From positions 1 through 5,543 of the forward strand of contig JBCCTV010000210.1 of NCBI GenBank assembly GCA_039197915.1: DNA of 5,543 bases, written 5' to 3'. The DNA is from JAJFFW01 sp039197915 (GTDB lineage Bacteria; Pseudomonadota; Alphaproteobacteria; Caulobacterales; Parvularculaceae). The position numbers and the translations under genes were made by a program. Of the stretch, positions 1 through 5,543 are shown one piece after another (the first letter of the stretch is position 1; each line of letters begins with the position of its first letter). The notes under the pieces are model-generated. The model made no database searches and was not told the origin of the DNA. It saw only the letters and a list, made by a program, of their open reading frames with translations.

Positions 1-398
1 ACGACGCGAAAAGCGCGCCCTTTTTCGAGCGCCAATGGCGGACGCCGGTCGATTATTCTGTATCGGTACCGCCGTCCAATGGCGGAGAACCGCGCGTGGA
101 AATCCTCCGCCGCCTCGGCGCAGGCCAAAACCGCGATCGGCGCATCGCCCAAATGGTGGTTGATCGCATCACGGACCGTGTCCGGTTCATGCGGCGATTG
201 CAGGTCAATGTGGCTTGTCATGGCGAGCGCATGAACGCCCGAATCAGTCCGCCCGGCAGCATAAGCCGTCACCCGTTCGGCGCAAAACGCAAAGACCGCG
301 TCCTCAAGCGCTTCTTGTACGGAAAGACCATTATCTTGTCGCTGCCAACCCACAAATGGCGCGCCGTCATATTCCAAGATGAGCCGATACCGCGCCAT
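1..398 (-). CDS. truA: tRNA pseudouridine(38-40) synthase TruA, 5' part (3' end outside window)
   Basis: TruA converts uridines 38-40 in the anticodon arm of many tRNAs to pseudouridine, in the cytoplasm. The minus strand read from the ATG at 398-396 gives 132 residues with no stop before the edge. It opens MARYRLILEYDG, followed by the family's F-V-G-W-Q-R-Q segment and a SVQEALE helix. The catalytic motif GRTDSGVHA is present with the nucleophilic aspartate at residue 52, and the later FHARFSA...RRYRYRI stretch is also typical. About half of a usual TruA is visible; the C-terminal part lies outside. The start lies only 3 bases after the fmt stop codon, which points to co-transcription and probably translational coupling. 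I see no strong ribosome binding site in front of it, in keeping with coupling. The family assignment is secure. Confidence 0.95.
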   Translation of the reverse strand, partial: MARYRLILEYDGAPFVGWQRQDNGLSVQEALEDAVFAFCAERVTAYAAGRTDSGVHALAMTSHIDLQSPHEPDTVRDAINHHLGDAPIAVLACAEAAEDFHARFSAIGRRYRYRIIDRRPPLALEKGRAFRV

Positions 399-401
399 CG
401 T

Positions 402-1361
402 TTAAGTGAGGCGATCGCCTGGACGCCAGCCGACGCCGTTCAAGAACGCCTGCGCCGATTGGGAGGACTTGCCCGCACGTTGCAAGGTTTTTAACGCCAA
501 TGCGCCTGCGCCACCTCCACGTCCACGTCCACCTCCACAGGCAACGACAAGGTCTCCATCCGTACTCATAACTTGACCCGGCGAGTGCGTTTCCGTTCGT
601 GGGGTTTCAACAACGCTCGATAGCAACGCTTTCACACGTGCGCCGTCAGGACCTTCAAACCAGGCGCCTGGAAACGGCGAAAGACCACGAATGTGGCAGT
701 CCAATTCTTGAGCGGGCCTTGACCAATCAATACGCGCTTCGTCCGAGCTAATTTTTTCCGCATAGGTTACGCCGTCATCCGCCTGGGGCGTTTCAACGGC
801 GCCGCCACGCTCAAGCGCTGCGAGTGCGCGTGTCATCAAGGACGCCCCAATTACTGATAAGCGATCATGCAAGCTTGCCGTTGTGTCATCGCTGGCGATC
901 GGCGTTTTTTCTGAAAGAAGGATCGCGCCGGTGTCGAGGCCTTCTTCCATCCGCATAACCTGCACGCCAGTTTCATGGTCCCCCGCCATGATCGCCCGGT
1001 GAATGGGAGCCGCGCCCCGCCAGCGCGGCAAAAGAGACGCATGGAGATTAAAACATCCAAGCCGCGGCGCTTCGAGAATTGGCGCCGGTAAAATTAATCC
1101 GTAGGCGACGACGATCGCAGCATCGAGATCAAGGGCGGCGAAGGCCTCTTGCACATCAGCTTTTTTGAGACTTCGCGGCGTCTCAACGCTGAGGCCATGG
1201 ATAAGCGCTGTCTCGTGGACCGGGCTTTTACGTTCCTTTTGCCCGCGGCCCGCCCGCTGCAGCGCCTTGGTGTAAACGGCGGCCACTTCGTGTCCGGCGG
1301 CGACAATCTCTGTCAGCGTCGGCGTCGCGAAGGCTGGCGTTCCCATAAAGGCGAGCCGCAT
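402..1361 (-). CDS. fmt: methionyl-tRNA formyltransferase
   Basis: Fmt transfers a formyl group from 10-formyltetrahydrofolate to Met-tRNA(fMet), making the bacterial initiator tRNA. The 319-residue product has the usual length. Its N-terminal Rossmann-type domain starts MRLAFMGTPAF and contains the hallmark NLHASLLPRWRGAAPI with N105 and H107. With D143 in GLDTG these form the family catalytic triad. TYAEKIS...EARIDW marks the start of the C-terminal OB-like tRNA-binding domain. The AGRG of the tRNA-recognition loop is kept (R39), but the preceding residues, usually like QPDRP, read KALQR. A Gly/Arg insert (residues 276-286) sits in the C-terminal domain. The ATG is supported by AAGGGG 7 bases upstream. 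The gene lies 102 bases downstream of def and 3 bases upstream of truA, and is probably co-transcribed with both. Confidence 0.97.
   Translation of the reverse strand: MRLAFMGTPAFATPTLTEIVAAGHEVAAVYTKALQRAGRGQKERKSPVHETALIHGLSVETPRSLKKADVQEAFAALDLDAAIVVAYGLILPAPILEAPRLGCFNLHASLLPRWRGAAPIHRAIMAGDHETGVQVMRMEEGLDTGAILLSEKTPIASDDTTASLHDRLSVIGASLMTRALAALERGGAVETPQADDGVTYAEKISSDEARIDWSRPAQELDCHIRGLSPFPGAWFEGPDGARVKALLSSVVETPRTETHSPGQVMSTDGDLVVACGGGRGRGGGAGALALKTLQRAGKSSQSAQAFLNGVGWRPGDRLT
511..538. repeat. 10-bp direct repeat inside fmt encoding a Gly/Arg run
   Basis: CCACCTCCAC occurs at 511-520 and again at 529-538, separated by GTCCACGT. On the coding (minus) strand this gives GGGRGRGGG, residues 276-284 of Fmt. 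Both copies read GTGGAGGTGG in the mRNA sense, so each contains a Shine-Dalgarno-like GGAGGTG inside the gene. The repeat lies where Fmt proteins normally have only a short turn. Confidence 0.8.
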
Positions 1362-1368
1362 TTATCGA

Positions 1369-1374
1369 CCCCTT
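1369..1374 (-). promoter_or_regulatory. ribosome binding site of fmt
   Basis: On the minus strand AAGGGG (1374-1369) stands 7 bases before the fmt ATG at 1361-1359. It is the best Shine-Dalgarno match in front of any of the three minus-strand translation genes, and it supports this start codon. Confidence 0.55.
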
Positions 1375-1424
1375 AATTCTGGTGGTGGGGCGGCAGGCGA
1401 CGCCGCTGCGAGACTATTTGGTCG

Positions 1425-1450
1425 TGCACAAGTCGTCCTGCACAAGTCGT
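1425..1450. repeat. 12-bp tandem direct repeat between def and fmt
   Basis: TGCACAAGTCGT occurs at 1425-1436 and 1439-1450, a period of 14 bases, in the 102-base spacer between the def stop and the fmt start. The first copy is preceded by GTCG, so it also contains the self-complementary GTGCAC. Function unknown; no flanking transposon ends are seen. Confidence 0.75.
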
Positions 1451-1463
1451 TTGGCGCAAGCCG

Positions 1464-1979
1464 CTATTCCGCCGCCAGACGCTGCTCTTTTTTGAGCTTC
1501 TTTAATATCCGCTCCCGCTTCAACCGGGACAGGTGGTCGATGAAGAGAACGCCCTCGAGGTGGTCCATTTCATGTTGGATACACGTTGCAAGGAGACCCT
1601 CCGCCTCAAGCCTTTGGGGCGCGCCATGGTAGTCCAGGTGCTCGACCACGCATTGCGCCGGCCGTTCGACCTCCTCGTAAAACTCAGGCACGGAAAGGCA
1701 GCCCTCCTCATAGGGCGCAACGTCCTCCGACGGATCGATGATCACCGGATTAACGAAATAACGCGGCGCGGGCTCTTCATCCTCTCCCGCCAGGTCCATC
1801 ACCACAATCCGCAGGGGAACACCAACCTGAATTGCGGCCAAACCGATCCCGGGCGCCGCATACATGGTCTCGAGCATATCGTCCATGAGCGCGCGAATGT
1901 CGTCGTCGACCTCCGCCACGGGTTTTGACACCTGGCGCAATACGGGGTCCGGAGCGGTAAGAATCTTGCGTATCGCCAT
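1464..1979 (-). CDS. def: peptide deformylase
   Basis: Peptide deformylase is a metal-dependent hydrolase that removes the formyl group from the N-terminal methionine of nascent proteins. The 171-residue product carries all three family motifs: GIGLAAIQ (44-51), EGCLSVP (92-98) and QHEMDH (135-140). The expected metal ligands C94, H136 and H140 and the catalytic E137 are all present, so the enzyme should be active. Length and spacing are normal for a type 1 deformylase, and the tail is Lys/Glu-rich (KKLKKEQRLAAE). The start ATG at 1979-1977 gives the usual MAIRKILTAPDPVLR opening. No clear Shine-Dalgarno precedes it. It is the first gene of the def-fmt-truA run and is divergent from the RmuC-like gene at 2113. 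Confidence 0.97.
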   Translation of the reverse strand: MAIRKILTAPDPVLRQVSKPVAEVDDDIRALMDDMLETMYAAPGIGLAAIQVGVPLRIVVMDLAGEDEEPAPRYFVNPVIIDPSEDVAPYEEGCLSVPEFYEEVERPAQCVVEHLDYHGAPQRLEAEGLLATCIQHEMDHLEGVLFIDHLSRLKRERILKKLKKEQRLAAE

Positions 1980-1987
1980 GGTGACCG

Positions 1988-2015
1988 AGATAAGCGCGCG
2001 TCAAATCACCGTCAA
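1988..2015 (-). promoter_or_regulatory. possible def promoter (TTGACG, 16-base spacer, TTATCT)
   Basis: On the minus strand TTGACG (2015-2010) matches five of six bases of the -35 consensus. Sixteen bases later comes TTATCT (1993-1988), a poor -10 element, in the context GCTTATCT that partly resembles alphaproteobacterial -10 sequences. A start about 7 bases on would fall almost at the def ATG, implying a very short or absent leader. This is a tentative call from base matching alone. Confidence 0.25.
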
Positions 2016-2112
2016 GGACGCCAAATGGGACTTACGCGCGTCGCCTCTCGGCCTCGAAAGTTTCGCAATTCCAAGGTTTTGCGGTAAGGTTAACACGTAG
2101 CACAGAGCGTTC

Positions 2113-4437
2113 ATGATGATGCGCGGAACTGATTTTTACGGGGGTTTTCGCTGGAGTGATTGGTTCGCCGTCGCCCAGGACCAAGCGACAGCAGTGCGCG
2201 CTGCGGAAACGGCGTCAGGCCCCACGACAGAGCAAACCATCTCGCTAATCTCAGCGGACCCGACGCTCCTCGCGGCTGGCGTCGTTAGCGTGCTCATTGC
2301 CTTTGCCGCGCTGATTTTCTTGATCATGCGCGCGGTCCTGATCAACGGCCGCGCACCGCTCCGCGATGAGGATGTGTTCGCGCCAGCCGGCGACGAGGCG
2401 GAAATCGTTTTCGAAAACGAGCGGAAAAAAGACACCAAACGCGAAAGCACGCTCGAATTCGTGGATACGGGCGACAAAAACCACGAGGCCCAAGAGGGCG
2501 GCAAACCAGAAGCCGACGTCATCCCCATGCGCCCTGCCGACGACGTGACGGACGCGGAGACATCTTCCCAGGCTGCCGACGAGGTTGATCCGTTTGACAA
2601 GCCGCGCAAAAAACGCGGCGTCTTTGGCGGGTTGTTTGGCAAGCGCAAAAAAGAGACGCCGGAGGACGATGCGACGCAAAACGCAGAGATTGAGGACGCT
2701 TCCATCCGTGCCGAGAATGATGATCGCGCCAACGAAGGAAGCGTCAGTTCAAACGCCTTTGATGCGCCCCTCGCGGAAGTCTCAATTGAACGCGACGCCG
2801 ACGATCGGTATCGGGAAGACCTCCCATCGCGAAAAGTGGCCGACCGGAACGGGGACCTCGACCCGGAGTTACGCGGATTTGTCCGTGCGCCGCGCGCGAT
2901 CAACGCAGACGATGGACAACTTTTGGCGGAGGAGAATGCGCGCCGGCTCGCAGCGGAAGAAGCGGCGCGTCGCCTCGCAGCCGACCGAGCGCGGCTTGAA
3001 GTGGAACGGGAGGCCGACTTCGAGCGGCGCAAACTTGCCGCCGCAATTGACCAAAGCGCTGCGAAGCAAGACGCCGCCGAAATTGAAAGGGTCGTCTCCC
3101 AAGCGGTCGACACAAAATTCGAAGCGTTTGCAGACGCCCTCGACGCCCGGCTCGACAGCCGCTTGCGTGAAATCAAAACGGCCCTCGACGCCCGTCAGCC
3201 CAACGAACCAGCGACGCCAAGCGCCATTAGAAGCGCCGCTGCAAATGTTGGCGCGGCCGGTTTAGGCGCGCTCGCTGGCGCGGCTGCAAGCGGCGCATTT
3301 GCAAAAGAAACCGAGGAAGAAGTAGCAAATGGCGCGCCCGACATGGCCATTGCCCCTTCTCGTGACCTGTCTCGTGACTTCTCTAGCGCGCAAATTCCGA
3401 ACAGCGAGCTACATGGACTCGTCGATGGGTTAAGGCGCGACTTGGACAGCGCGTTCTCCGCAGCAAATGCGCGGATGGACGACATGGCCCAGGCTTTATC
3501 GAAGCTTGATCAGCTTGACGACAGCATCGCCGCACTGCGCGGGGCGCTCCAGCGGGCGAAAATGCCGCCGGCTGTAAGTCCAACGACCCACCTCGCTGAT
3601 ATCCTCAGGGATGCTCTGCCGACGGAAAGTTATGCTCTAAATGTGCGGCTTGCCTCAGGTGCGCGGGCCGATTGCCTGGTCAATCTTCCCGCTCACAACG
3701 CCGCGCTCGCCGTTGACGGGCGCTTTCCGGTGGAAGCCTATGGGGAGCTTCGGTCTGCGCTTATTTCTGGCGATCGCACCGAAGCGGCGTCCACAGAGTT
3801 TCGCCGCATTGCGCTCCGCCATATTGTCGACACGGCGGAACGCCTCATCGCGCCGCCTGAAACCGTCGCCGCCGCCATATGTTTTCTGCCCTCTGAAAGT
3901 ATGCTGACCGATTTACAGGCGCGGTTCCCCGATATTGTCCAGGACGCGTACCGGGCGAATGTCTGGTTTACGTCCCCCACGACCCTTGTGGCGGCGCTGC
4001 AGTCAGCGCGCGCCTTTGGCTCGCTTGGTAGCGAACACCAACCCAGCGCAACAGGCATACAATCGACGACCCGGCCGGACGGGCCGGAAGATCACGAAGA
4101 GGTATTTGATCAATATACGGATGAAAGAGGCTTCAGCGATCAACCGCGTGAAACAACGGCGCCTGGCAGACGCGCCAGCGACCTCGAAGAATTGCGCGAA
4201 CGCGCCGAGCGCCTTTATTCCACCCTGCCAGCGAATGCCAGCGGCGGCGCCCCAGCCGTTTCGTCCAATGCCCTTACACCAGATACCCCCCATGGAAACG
4301 CTATTAAGCCATCGGCCGACCGACGGCGCGACGATAGCGACGCCGGGGAAGCAAAGCGTTCGGTTGAAGATTATTGGGGCGCCCGGAGCGATGAACCGCC
4401 AGCCTTCCCCATCAACACAAGCAAGAAAACAGATTGA
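2113..4437 (+). CDS. membrane-anchored coiled-coil protein with a diverged RmuC-type domain (RmuC paralogue)
   Basis: Function is not established. Residues 1-50 are polar, and a single hydrophobic segment at about 51-73 should anchor the protein in the inner membrane. Residues 80-260 are charged low-complexity linker with a basic patch, KPRKKRGVFGGLFGKRKK (163-180). Helical, coiled-coil-like stretches follow at about 268-360 and 432-482, separated by an Ala/Gly-rich segment (372-396). Residues 493-636 resemble the RmuC domain: LRDALP, LASGARADCLVNLP, a basic-FPVEAY motif, H570, FLPSES and TSPTTLVAAL. RmuC is a recombination-related protein with a predicted nuclease fold and a similar anchor/coiled-coil/domain order. 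Here the usual DxK is DGR (535-537) and the WRQE helix is missing. The tail is Pro/Ser/Asp-rich. Three ATGs start the frame; the first has AGAG five bases upstream. The gene sits between rmuC and def on the opposite strand to both. Confidence 0.85.
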   Translation: MMMRGTDFYGGFRWSDWFAVAQDQATAVRAAETASGPTTEQTISLISADPTLLAAGVVSVLIAFAALIFLIMRAVLINGRAPLRDEDVFAPAGDEAEIVFENERKKDTKRESTLEFVDTGDKNHEAQEGGKPEADVIPMRPADDVTDAETSSQAADEVDPFDKPRKKRGVFGGLFGKRKKETPEDDATQNAEIEDASIRAENDDRANEGSVSSNAFDAPLAEVSIERDADDRYREDLPSRKVADRNGDLDPELRGFVRAPRAINADDGQLLAEENARRLAAEEAARRLAADRARLEVEREADFERRKLAAAIDQSAAKQDAAEIERVVSQAVDTKFEAFADALDARLDSRLREIKTALDARQPNEPATPSAIRSAAANVGAAGLGALAGAAASGAFAKETEEEVANGAPDMAIAPSRDLSRDFSSAQIPNSELHGLVDGLRRDLDSAFSAANARMDDMAQALSKLDQLDDSIAALRGALQRAKMPPAVSPTTHLADILRDALPTESYALNVRLASGARADCLVNLPAHNAALAVDGRFPVEAYGELRSALISGDRTEAASTEFRRIALRHIVDTAERLIAPPETVAAAICFLPSESMLTDLQARFPDIVQDAYRANVWFTSPTTLVAALQSARAFGSLGSEHQPSATGIQSTTRPDGPEDHEEVFDQYTDERGFSDQPRETTAPGRRASDLEELRERAERLYSTLPANASGGAPAVSSNALTPDTPHGNAIKPSADRRRDDSDAGEAKRSVEDYWGARSDEPPAFPINTSKKTD

Positions 4438-4764
4438 AACACGCCCTACTGCGCCGGACCGAGAACGCCCGGAGCGCGATCAGGTTCAGCCAAAGCACTA
4501 AAAAGATAAATGCACGCAGCTGACGGTTCTAATTACCGGCTTCAGCAAAGGCGCTTTGGAAAAATGGAACCTCATGCAGCAGAGCGGTTCCTATCGACGC
4601 AACGTTACGATCGGAAAATCGACTTAAGCGCCGATATCGTATGCGCCTTCAAGCACGTCTTTTCTCGCTGCAAGCCAAACGCCATAGGCCGCGATCTGTC
4701 CTATTGCGCGAATTTCCCTTAAACCACGGACAAAGACGAGCAAAAACGGCTAAAGACCACCGCT
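4438..4764. other. convergent intergenic gap, no supported gene
   Basis: This 327-base stretch lies between the 3' ends of the RmuC-like gene and rmuC. A 70-codon open frame (4510-4722, plus strand) shows no recognisable motif and has no clear ribosome binding site. An imperfect inverted repeat, GCGCCGG with CCGGAGCGC (about 4451-4478), lacks a following T run. A small CCGC/GCGG hairpin spans the rmuC stop (4760-4772), also without a good T run. I find no convincing intrinsic terminator for either gene. Confidence 0.5.
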
Positions 4765-5543
4765 CTAAGCGGCTGGCTTTTCCGGTTGCTGGACCAGCTG
4801 CTTTTCATCCGTTAACAAATCATCCGCCTTGGGATCTTCAGGGCTTGGGCTTGGGCTTGGGCTTGGGCTTGGGCTGGGGCTGGGGCTTTTTACTCTACGC
4901 TTTTGGGCCGAAGGCTTTTCGGGCGCGGCCTCGGAAATTAACGTCTCGGCTGTGGTCGGGCCAGAACGAGGATCATCTGATAATTCCAACGCTGATTTCG
5001 CTCCGCGGTGGGAGCTTTCTGGCTCTTCAGGCGCCGGCAATGCGCCAATCAGCGCATCGGCCGTGGTGTCAGGCGGCGCGTCCGACAGGACGCCAGGCAA
5101 TGCGTCCGACGGGGCGTCCGACGGGGCGTCAGGTGGCGCGGAGATCAACAAATCGCGATCAGAGCGGGGCTCGCGCGGCGTCTTTTCCACCATTGCGCCT
5201 TCTGATAGCCCGGCGCCGATGCCGGGCAATTCATACTCAGCGAATTTTCTTGCACGCGGCATTACCCGTTGCTCAACACCGCCCACAAGATCATTATACC
5301 GACGGACGCTCATGTCGAGGGCCTTCCCAAGTCCAGAGAGGTGATCGCCCATCTTGCGCAAGCTGTCATAAAGATCCTTCGCCATACCAGCGACACGCTC
5401 CGCGTTTTCCGCCGCGCGCTCCTGGCGCCAGCCATAGGCGGCGCTTTTTAGGATGGCGATGAGCGTCGTTGGCGTTGCAATCAGAACCTGCTTTTCAAAC
5501 GCCTCTTCGAACAAGCCCGGGCGCGCCTCAACGGCGGCGGCCA
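4765..5543 (-). CDS. rmuC: DNA recombination protein RmuC, C-terminal part (5' end outside window)
   Basis: RmuC is a conserved bacterial protein with a predicted nuclease domain; in E. coli its loss raises inversion between short inverted repeats. The frame is open to the right edge and gives 258 residues ending at the TAG at 4767-4765. Near the start of the fragment LFEEAFEKQVLIATPTTL, AAYGWRQERAAENA and AKDLYDSL...LGKALD...YNDLVG are the standard end of the RmuC domain and its following helices. The predicted catalytic part lies outside. After about fragment residue 105 the family similarity stops. A tail of some 150 residues rich in Pro, Ser, Ala and acidic residues follows, with SDAP-like repeats and a (Ser-Pro)8 run. 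It lies on the same strand as def-fmt-truA but is separated from them by the oppositely oriented paralogue. Confidence 0.92.
   Translation of the reverse strand, partial: AAAVEARPGLFEEAFEKQVLIATPTTLIAILKSAAYGWRQERAAENAERVAGMAKDLYDSLRKMGDHLSGLGKALDMSVRRYNDLVGGVEQRVMPRARKFAEYELPGIGAGLSEGAMVEKTPREPRSDRDLLISAPPDAPSDAPSDALPGVLSDAPPDTTADALIGALPAPEEPESSHRGAKSALELSDDPRSGPTTAETLISEAAPEKPSAQKRRVKSPSPSPSPSPSPSPSPEDPKADDLLTDEKQLVQQPEKPAA
4841..4888. repeat. hexanucleotide tandem repeat (GGGCTT/GGGCTG, eight units) in rmuC
   Basis: Five perfect GGGCTT units (4841-4870) are followed by two GGGCTG units and one more GGGCTT (to 4888). Read on the minus strand in the rmuC frame this is (Ser-Pro)8. Because the unit is six bases, gain or loss of units keeps the frame. 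The plus strand has eight G-runs of three or four separated by short CT/CTT loops, which fits the G-quadruplex pattern. Confidence 0.9.
5064..5140. repeat. imperfect repeats in the rmuC tail (SDAP-type)
   Basis: GCGTCCGACGGG is repeated head to tail at 5103-5114 and 5115-5126. A diverged copy (GCGTCCGAC) lies at 5078-5086, and GTCAGGCGGCGCG (5068-5080) recurs with one change at 5128-5140. On the minus strand these encode repeated Pro/Ser-Asp-Ala-Pro units in the RmuC tail, probably a flexible disordered stretch. Confidence 0.75.

Noticed and set aside
96..494. Plus-strand open frame of 132 codons at the left end
   Set aside because: Antisense of truA and the end of fmt, both of which carry full family motifs on the minus strand.
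466..1263. LQRAG occurring twice in Fmt (residues 34-38 and 293-297) as an internal duplication
   Set aside because: The second copy is the normal C-terminal family motif, and the surrounding bases and residues differ, so chance resemblance is more likely.
2085..2100. GTTAAC near 2090 as a CtrA-type site for the RmuC-like gene
   Set aside because: Only one half-site is present; the second TTAA at the required spacing is absent.
2136..3176. Long open frame (346 codons) on the minus strand opposite the RmuC-like gene
   Set aside because: Its translation is a monotonous Ser/Arg/Ala sequence without motifs, as expected from the antisense of a Glu/Asp/Ala-rich coding region. The plus-strand frame has a clear domain structure.
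4451..4478. Inverted repeat after the RmuC-like gene as an intrinsic terminator
   Set aside because: The stem GCGCCGG/CCGGAGCGC is interrupted by a bulge and no T run follows.
4510..4722. 70-codon open frame in the convergent gap
   Set aside because: No recognisable motif, no good ribosome binding site and no neighbour context. It could be a real small gene, but the sequence does not support it.
4641..5462. Open frame of 273 codons on the plus strand across the rmuC tail, including a Gly-Leu repeat
   Set aside because: It is antisense to rmuC, whose conserved C-terminal motifs are unmistakable. The Gly-Leu run is only the other reading of the hexamer array.

Overview
The window reads as chromosomal DNA of a GC-rich alphaproteobacterium. 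The evidence is the gene order def-fmt-truA on one strand, with rmuC nearby, and the sequence character of the proteins. I cannot name the genus.

Layout. Positions 1-398 hold the 5' part of truA (minus strand, running off the left edge). Positions 402-1361 hold fmt and 1464-1979 hold def, also on the minus strand, so transcription runs def, then fmt, then truA. Def removes the N-formyl group from new proteins, Fmt adds it to initiator tRNA, and TruA makes pseudouridines in the tRNA anticodon arm, so this is a translation housekeeping cluster. A 133-base gap separates def from a divergent plus-strand gene at 2113-4437. A 327-base gap with no convincing gene follows, and rmuC (minus strand, C-terminal part only) enters from the right edge and ends at 4765.

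The main discovery is the 774-residue protein at 2113-4437. It has one membrane segment, a long charged low-complexity linker, coiled-coil stretches and, at about residues 493-636, a diverged RmuC-type domain. The genuine rmuC in the same window gives an internal comparison: around the shared PTTL motif the two proteins match at 10 of 27 aligned positions. The paralogue reads D-G-R where the RmuC family normally has a D-x-K motif, and it lacks the WRQE helix right after the domain, so it may be a non-catalytic or repurposed RmuC relative.

Secondary points of interest are two low-complexity expansions in otherwise conserved genes. One is a (Ser-Pro)8 run in the RmuC tail, encoded by eight hexanucleotide units whose plus strand is a telomere-like G-quadruplex motif. 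The other is a Gly/Arg insert in the C-terminal domain of Fmt, built from a 10-bp direct repeat.
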